64,000 bases of DNA from Xestospongia bergquistia. Its lineage: Eukaryota; Porifera; Demospongiae; Haplosclerida; Petrosiidae. The notes under the pieces are model-generated. The model did no database searches. It was not told where the DNA came from and was given only the letters and a program-made list of their open reading frames with translations. Positions 58,080 through 64,000 of this stretch are shown here, piece after piece. Position numbers and translations under genes: made by a program. Where the stretch lies: assembly GCA_963965975.1 (NCBI GenBank), contig OZ014413.1, positions 3,482,001 to 3,546,000 on the forward strand, written 5' to 3'. Position 1 is the first letter of the stretch, and each line of letters begins with the position of its first letter.

Positions 58080-61000
58080 AAACTTACTTTAACCAAGTCA
58101 GCTGACGTGTCTTATTAATATCATAAGTTTCATCATTTTTACAACATGTTAGTTCTATTTTGTCTTCATCCAAACGACAAAGGTGTTCTGTTGTGAACAA
58201 TGAAACCATTCCTCAGGATCTTTTAAGTTACGTATATAATGAAATTTGTCTACAACTGCATTGATGCCTTCTTTAATAACTTGACAAATATGATAACACT
58301 TACTTTGTTCACCAGTATATAAAACTTCTAGCCAGCAAATAGTATCTATTAATAAAACTGTTCCTCCAAGACTTAATGATAAATGAATGGCGTTATGACA
58401 CTGTGGTCTGTCAGATTTGGTGAAGAATTGTGAGAGAGAAGATTGACAACCAAAGCTGGAAATAGACCTTGTGGAGGTTCATCATCATCAATCCATGTCA
58501 AAACAAGAGGATCAAATCTCTAAATCAGTGCTTGTAGCCATTGGAAGAACACATGGAAGGAAGTATTCTCCTGGTTTATCAGATAGAGGATATAGAATAA
58601 ATAAATGTTCCATTAACTTTAAGAAATCCTCAGCTGAGAATAGACCATCTAAAAATCCTTGTGGCAGATAATCCCATTCAGTCAGTAACTTTTGTGAGAA
58701 AACTCCCTTTTTTTAAGCTTTACATTAGCTCCATCAGGAACGGTGTATTGAAGTCCTAAGTGTTCAGCAATACCAGAAAAAGAGATGCTAATTAACTGTG
58801 TCAGTTTGTTAAGGACTGGTTGTGGATTAAGGAAGACAATATTATCAAGCACTCCAGGAAAATAAAGATAGATGGTCAAATCGTGATAGTATATCAAGGC
58901 TGACTTAATTTCATTTTCATCCATATTGATATCATTACCAATCTTGACATATTGATATCATTACCAATCTTGATATAAAAGCAGACATGCTAATGAGATA
59001 GGATGATTTCTTCTGCTGCCTATTTAGCTCTATTTGGAAAAAAAACATCGAATAGGAATGTCAGCCTTAATATAAGACAGGGTTATCTTGTCCCGAATAA
59101 CATTACCAATTTTTGTTTCCTCTTTACCTCTAGCAGTTGCATTTAAAGCTATAATTTTCTCCTCAGAAGTAGAATAAAAAGTTTTAATCTTCTTAAATCG
59201 TTTTAATATTGGACTGAGAATAGGATCTTTTTTATCTAATGATTCACCGGAATCTGTTATCTTATCATAAAATATTCCTACCACTAGACAGAATGGCTTT
59301 TCATGTGAATGCTCTATATGAATATCTGATAGACTGGGAGGATAAAATGATACAAGTGAGCAATTTGATGTTTCAAAAAGTTGCGGGTGTGTAATGTGTC
59401 GTTCCTCTGATTTGTCAATTTAATTGACATCCATTAATACTGTAATAAAACTTAACTTTGTCCATGAGCTTTTCGTTTAGCTTATGTGTGAGTATGTTCA
59501 CTGAAGTATAACGTAATAATACAGGACAAATATCTAGAAAAGCAGCTTGACCTCCAGAATCTACTGCATATATCCAGTGTGACTGAAAGAGCTGAGGAGA
59601 CTCCTCTATACTATGTAACTTATGGAAGATCTCATTTATAATTGTACAATGTACTGAAGGAGATAGAGACTCTGAAGATTGAGGAACATTTTCAATAATT
59701 TGCGACGTTCCTTTGAAAAATGCAGAGGAAGTAGAAAGATTATTGTCTTTGTGTCTTCGTTCTAAATAATGTGCAATGTCTTCAGCAACCATCTGTTTTA
59801 CTGAATCAAGATCTACCTCACTCCAAAACTGAGTAGTTTCATCAACTTTATAGGTTGTAGTTGTTACCATTCTTACTTCAGGTACTGTAGTTACTGGACT
59901 ACTGTCATGATCAAGAGGTGGAGCCTCATCCTCATCAAGTAATAGCTTCATAAGACAAGACTTTCCACTTCCAGGTGGACCAGAAACAGAGAGTTTGGTG
60001 CATTTAACTTTGATACGTCCTTCTTTAACAGCATTCTTGAGTGAACCAAAATAATCTATTAGAAAAGAAAAACTCTTCATAGTACAATCTGCTTAAAGTC
60101 TTGTAGCTATAAACACAGTTGTAATAGTGTTGTTGCTGAATGCATCATAGAAAGACAGCCACAGACATATAATGACTATAAGTACAATAACCACACCCAC
60201 ACATATCCACAACAATGTTAATAAACTTGTATAATAATTATGTACAGTTGACTAATAATGTCCATTATGACAAAAATGCAGAACAGACATGACATCACAA
60301 ACATCCAATACAATAATCATGTTACTATTATATAGACATGTACACTGCTAATTGAGAATTTTCTCTGACAATTATCAGATATATTGTGGTACTCATGATC
60401 CACATTTTATTAAATAGCAAAAGAAGCCTAATAAATATTAGAAATGGTGCACATGCCAATAATAAAATAAGGAGTTGTAAGTCATCAATAAGCAATTAAT
60501 TAACAATACTATAATACTGCTATTTAATACTTTGCCTCTGCATAGACAAAAAAGTATTGATAAATTGTAAATACTTCAAATGTTTGGTCTCACAATGTTG
60601 GAACTAGTAATGCTTTTCACTTCATAATAGGTAAGCTTTCTGATTAAGTGGCAGCAATTAACAAGAGTATAATTATAGAAATCAACCTAAGATTGTTTTG
60701 ATAGTAATGTTATTATTATAAGGGACTAAATTATCGCTATCTTTAAGACTGAACAGTTAACAAAAGCTATAAAACTGTTCAAAGATGTTTTCTTGATTGA
60801 CAGACTCATGAGCTTCAAACAGTCATACTCAATTTCAAAGCACTCATAGTAGAAGTAATAATAATCACTAAATGATATTTTATGTCATTCTCAAAGTCAC
60901 ATGTAATTAATACTAATGTGTAAAATGAGCTAACAAGCAGAGACAAAGAAAAGATGAACAAATCCAACATTTAAATAAATTGTGTCTGTCATGATTAGAA

Positions 61001-61849
61001 ACTTTGTAGACATAATTATTACATACACACATGATCCAAACAATGTTAGAACCAACAACAATACAACACTTATATACCAGGTACATCATTCACATTATTA
61101 TTGTTTGTTGTTGTGACCATATATAACAATTGAGTTTAATTATCTTGTAATACCTTTCTTTTTGTTAAGAGTGGATTTCAATTCCCTTTCTTTATCTTGT
61201 CCATCAAGATCTGGATAATAATATTACAAATATCATATCTTCTACTAATAATGTATTAATTACATAGTGTATTAAATAATATAATATATATTATACTAAA
61301 TGAAAATATATGTACAACTATTAAAGATAGATCAATTGTACTATAAATAATTTTTACACTTTAATTTCCATTACAAGTATCCATAATGTACAATACCTTT
61401 ATATTTTGATGTGATGTTATCAGCTAAGTCTTGTCGACTTAAATCTCTTAAAATATCCACAAATTTAGTGAAGATACTAACATCATACTTCACACGATCC
61501 TTTATTTCATCAACAACTGTTTCAAGACGTCCGTCATTTCTTTCCCTACTGGCCTTGTCTCTTCTCTCTTGTAAACATACTTAGATATGATCTCCTTTGA
61601 ATATACTTTCTTTGCCAGGACAATGGGGTCAATAGTTGATTCAATAATAATATCAGTACATTGAACTAAAGATATCCTAGCTTTTTTAGAGTTCAGAGTA
61701 CCATCTAGAGAGTAGATACAAATATCACCTACTAACAATTAAAATAGATATGGCAGCTATGATATTTATAAAAAATTAATTTGTTTAGTGATGTAACAAC
61801 AGGTACCTCCCATATCAAAATTAAGAGATAACTGGACATGTTTTAACAT
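58080..61849 (-). CDS. Locus H: CARD-like / Roc-COR-like GTPase (disrupted frame)
   Basis: Minus strand. A plausible start at 61849 (MLKHVQLSLNFDMG, 43-nt exon to 61807). A CARD-like exon 61704-61397 (ISLVQCTDIIIESTIDPIVL, AKKVYSKEII, then in the next frame DRVKYDVSIFTKFVDILRDL). A short charged exon about 61213-61155. LRR-like scraps near 60590-60540. A Roc-like exon from 60055 (Walker A GPPGSGKSCLMKLLLD; switch motif YAVDSGGQAAFLDI; VNILTHKLNEKL). Then FCLVVGIFYDKITDSGESLD and ARGKEETKIGNVIRDK to about 59030, a COR-like part 58924-58685 (FPGVLDNIVFLNPQPVLNKL) and 58680-58085 (WDYLPQGFLDGLFSAEDFLK, EPPQGLFPALVVNLLS, LSLGGTVLLIDTICWLEVLY, LCRLDEDKIELTCCKNDE). Shifts occur near 61550, 59425, 58510, 58410 and 58190. 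The order resembles Roco-type switches with a death-fold N terminus. It is either a decaying gene or error-rich sequence. Confidence 0.6.
61397..61849 (-). CDS. Locus H N-terminal exons with CARD-like domain
   Basis: Exon 61849-61807 ends in phase 1 and joins exon 61704-61397 to give FDMG-DGTLNSKKARISL. The second exon is 308 nt. The phase-1 pattern of its relatives predicts 309, in line with a single-base loss near 61550, where the protein changes frame from YVYKREE to KASRERNDGRLETVVD. Homologous to the exon at 17784-17581. Confidence 0.55.
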
Positions 61850-61914
61850 ATAGATCAGTCATTCTGTAACTACTTACATGATTTGACAGGCAATTTACCT
61901 TCTTCAGTCATAAT

Positions 61915-62256
61915 CTTGTTTGAAAAGTATTGTTTTATAACTAAAGGACAAAAGGGGTGGAATCGTTTTGGTTTCGGTTCGAGTTAATATTGCCTGCACA
62001 GGTCATATCAATCGCATAGACTGTGCAATCTATGGTTTGTAGTAGCAGAAACTGAAAGAGAAATCAGTTTCCTACATTGTTCTTAGGTCAGTCACTCTCC
62101 TTAATATACATTATATTATAGCTCAGTAGTTATGTGGAGTTCAAGATGATACATGTAGTTTCAACAGTTGTACATGAGTACAACAGAGAGAGTCACTCCA
62201 TACAACATCTACTAGGTACACTACCTGTGTGTATGAGTATTACTATAAGATAATAC

Positions 62257-62318
<62 letters not shown>

Positions 62319-62735
62319 TACAGTTTATGATCACTTACTGTAGGAAAGGAACATGTACTGAATATAACTTTTATCAGACATTAACAATAATGTTGAACCA
62401 AGTACTGAAGTATATCACATGATCACTTCTTTTATAATTGATTTTCTCTGTCTCTCCTACCTTTGCTGTCTCTGTAATAATCCTATGTTAAATATCAATG
62501 GTTTTGTCTTCAATGCAACATATTCTTTTCATACAAGTCATAAGTTTATACTAGCATTAACGTTGACATTTTGTCATTAGTATTCCTTTCAACCTTGCAT
62601 ATCCCATTATTTCCATTAACACAGTATGGAACTCCCCATCAGAAGCTACAAACCAGCTCACAATTATTGTGACATACCAATTTATCAATTCAACATAAAC
62701 CTCTGTCACTGCCAATATTCTGATAACTTAACAAA
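61915..62735. other. No gene recognised; contains (TA)n at 62260-62317
   Basis: A 58-base pure TA tract occupies 62260-62317. The remainder shows no coding pattern. The stretch 61950-62040 could hold the locus H promoter. Confidence 0.5.
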
Positions 62736-62739
62736 ATGG

Positions 62740-63190
62740 CAGGAGTTGGTTCATTATCAAACAAGCTTTGCAACATTTTGATATCTTTACACCATAAGAA
62801 CATGGAGAAGTGGTAAAGCTTTAAAGACAGTCTGAATCAACTCCAAGTAGATTTCCAAGCTCATACCACTTATTGTTGATTGAAGAAAGTAGCCTTAGTA
62901 ATATAGGTTTGTCAGTTTTTGTATCTATTATGTAAATATAGTAACAACAAAACACTTGTATCATAACAATAAAAATACTACATATCATTCAAATTAAGTT
63001 AACTCTTAAACTGGTGATGCCATAACTACTAAAATGCCCATAAAATACTTGTAGCCCCACCCACATTATATCTACTACATATAAACTTAACTAGTTGACT
63101 GAGATGAAGTAGTAGATGGTGCTCGCAACAGACAACCAGTTGCTGAATATCTTGATCTCTCCACTTTATCTTCTGAAAGATCTACTGGTA
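62740..63190 (-). pseudogene. Locus I: linker plus death-domain remnant
   Basis: The linker exon at about 63184-63090 reads VDLSEDKVERSRYSATG and LLRAPSTTSSQST, but its donor is TTAAGT rather than GT. The death-domain exon at about 62923-62740 reads PILLRLLSSINNKWYELGNL and LGVDSDCL, then after frameshifts MLQSLFDNEPTPAILL, matching the C-terminal death domain of locus B (DVLQSWLDSEPTPVTW). The intron between them starts like the one after the linker of loci H/G. It is the 3' remnant of another gene of this family. Confidence 0.6.
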
Positions 63191-63199
63191 AATATTTCT

Positions 63200-63780
63200 C
63201 TTATAGACCGTCTATACAATACTAACAGCAAAATTATAATATGTCACAAAACAGTTTATGTATATGATATAAAGATACAATAACATAACAGTAATCTACT
63301 ATATATATATACAGTATAGTCCACTGATGTACATATATAGCTATTTGCTAACTCATTATATTGTGTATATACTGTTTGAATGTTGACAGTTGGCCATGTC
63401 TGTCTATGGCACAAGAAAAACATATGTCTTATTGAATGTATATTTGCAGTTCAATTTTTTCAATTGTAGTTTCTGACTACCTCACTTATCACTGTCTAAA
63501 CAATAACTCATAGAAGAAGCTGTTTTAAATAATCTAGTTCACTAGTAAAGCTCACTCTGTGATACTCAAATGACTTCAAGCAAAATACACTATTCTCCAG
63601 TATAAGATCACAGACCAAAACTTGCATTTCTTTTGAAGTCAAAAATAGGCCTCAACCATATAAACATACCACAAACTTGGGCCACTTATAACAATGTTTA
63701 TATATGAAACTAAAACTCACATGATTTTAAAAGTGTATAGTTAACATAAACAAAAGTAGTGTATTTAAGGAAAGTACACA
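63200..63780. other. No gene recognised
   Basis: AT-rich region with a short TATATA tract at about 63300-63312. It should contain the promoter of the secreted-protein gene starting at 63822. Confidence 0.35.
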
Positions 63781-63821
63781 AACACGTTTACCAGACTAAC
63801 ACAGAGACAGAGATATAAAGA

Positions 63822-63948
63822 ATGAAGACACTGGTGGCCCTTTTTATTATTGCTATTCTTCTTCCTTCCCTGAATGCTGTCAGTCTACACAAAACAGCAT
63901 ATATTGAAGATTATTATGGTAACTCAGAATCATTATTTACCAACTGCA
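63822..63948 (+). CDS. First exon of a secreted protein (partial)
   Basis: ATG at 63822 opens MKTLVALFIIAILLPSLNAV, a textbook signal peptide (K in the n-region, 13 hydrophobic residues, cleavage likely near LNA or AVS), followed by SLHKTAYIEDYYGNSESLFT and NC. A GTAAGC donor at 63949 ends the exon in phase 1. The rest lies beyond the window or in the last 50 bases. No family is recognised. The AC-AGAGACAGAGATATAAAG leader is purine-rich. Confidence 0.6.
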
Positions 63949-64000
63949 GTAAGCTTTAATCTATCAAAACTGCTACTTGTAACCTGCTATAATTTAAATA

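Noticed and set aside
58471-58671. Plus-strand frame of 66 codons
   Set aside because: Antisense to the COR-like exon of locus H.

Overview
The window is eukaryotic, AT-rich and full of short introns (about 50-900 bp, with GT..AG borders that can be read by eye). The genes are built from death-fold domains, ZU5, UPA-like, Ig, paracaspase and Roc-like GTPase domains. This style, with dense young paralogues and tiny introns, best fits a demosponge such as Amphimedon. That assignment is an inference from domain style, not a database match.

Layout. 1-2772 (-): 5' exons of a death-domain/coiled-coil gene (locus A) that runs off the left edge. About 3470-9059 (+): a pogo/jerky-like DDE transposon copy, interrupted by a Ty1/copia gag scrap and truncated at its 3' end. 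9075-10560 (-): decayed Ig exons. 11560-12002 (-): a Ty3/gypsy-type gag fragment. 14149-24064 (-): locus B, the best gene in the window. It can be read as 27 exons with phase-compatible joins (one join excepted): death domain, death-fold domain, coiled coil, death domain, ZU5, UPA, CARD-like exon, then again coiled coil, death domain, ZU5, UPA, and a last death domain. The second half arose by a recent 3.36-kb tandem duplication. 24780-26503 (+) and 26890-33100 (-) are two more transposon copies. 33817-39990 (+) is locus C, an inverted copy of the first half of locus B carrying several disruptions. The transposon copies and gene arms form a large inverted repeat (20262-26503 against 31309-37066).

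The right half carries a terminal-inverted-repeat element (40243-41104), a broken UPA/death-fold locus D (41775-43075, -), a broken LRR/Roc/death-domain locus E (46100-48850, -), a foldback element (49374-49597), and locus F (50044-52760, +), a death-domain plus coiled-coil gene. Next comes a minus-strand tract with a CARD-like/Roc-COR-like gene (61849-58080, H) followed at once by Ig domains and a MALT1-like paracaspase (57480-53368, G). Then come remnants of a linker plus death domain (62740-63190, -) and the first exon of a secreted protein (63822, +).

Together the window is a cluster of innate-immunity or cell-death style adaptors (death-fold receptors, a Roc-type switch, a paracaspase) expanding by tandem, inverted and TE-associated duplication, with much decay. 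Many of the breaks are single-nucleotide indels, so some could be assembly errors. The most striking points are the phase-preserving duplicated architecture of locus B, the apparently continuous Roc-COR to Ig-paracaspase tract, the 66-nt phase-1 microexon array inside the transposon, and the repeated co-duplication of a death-domain gene with a divergent transposase.
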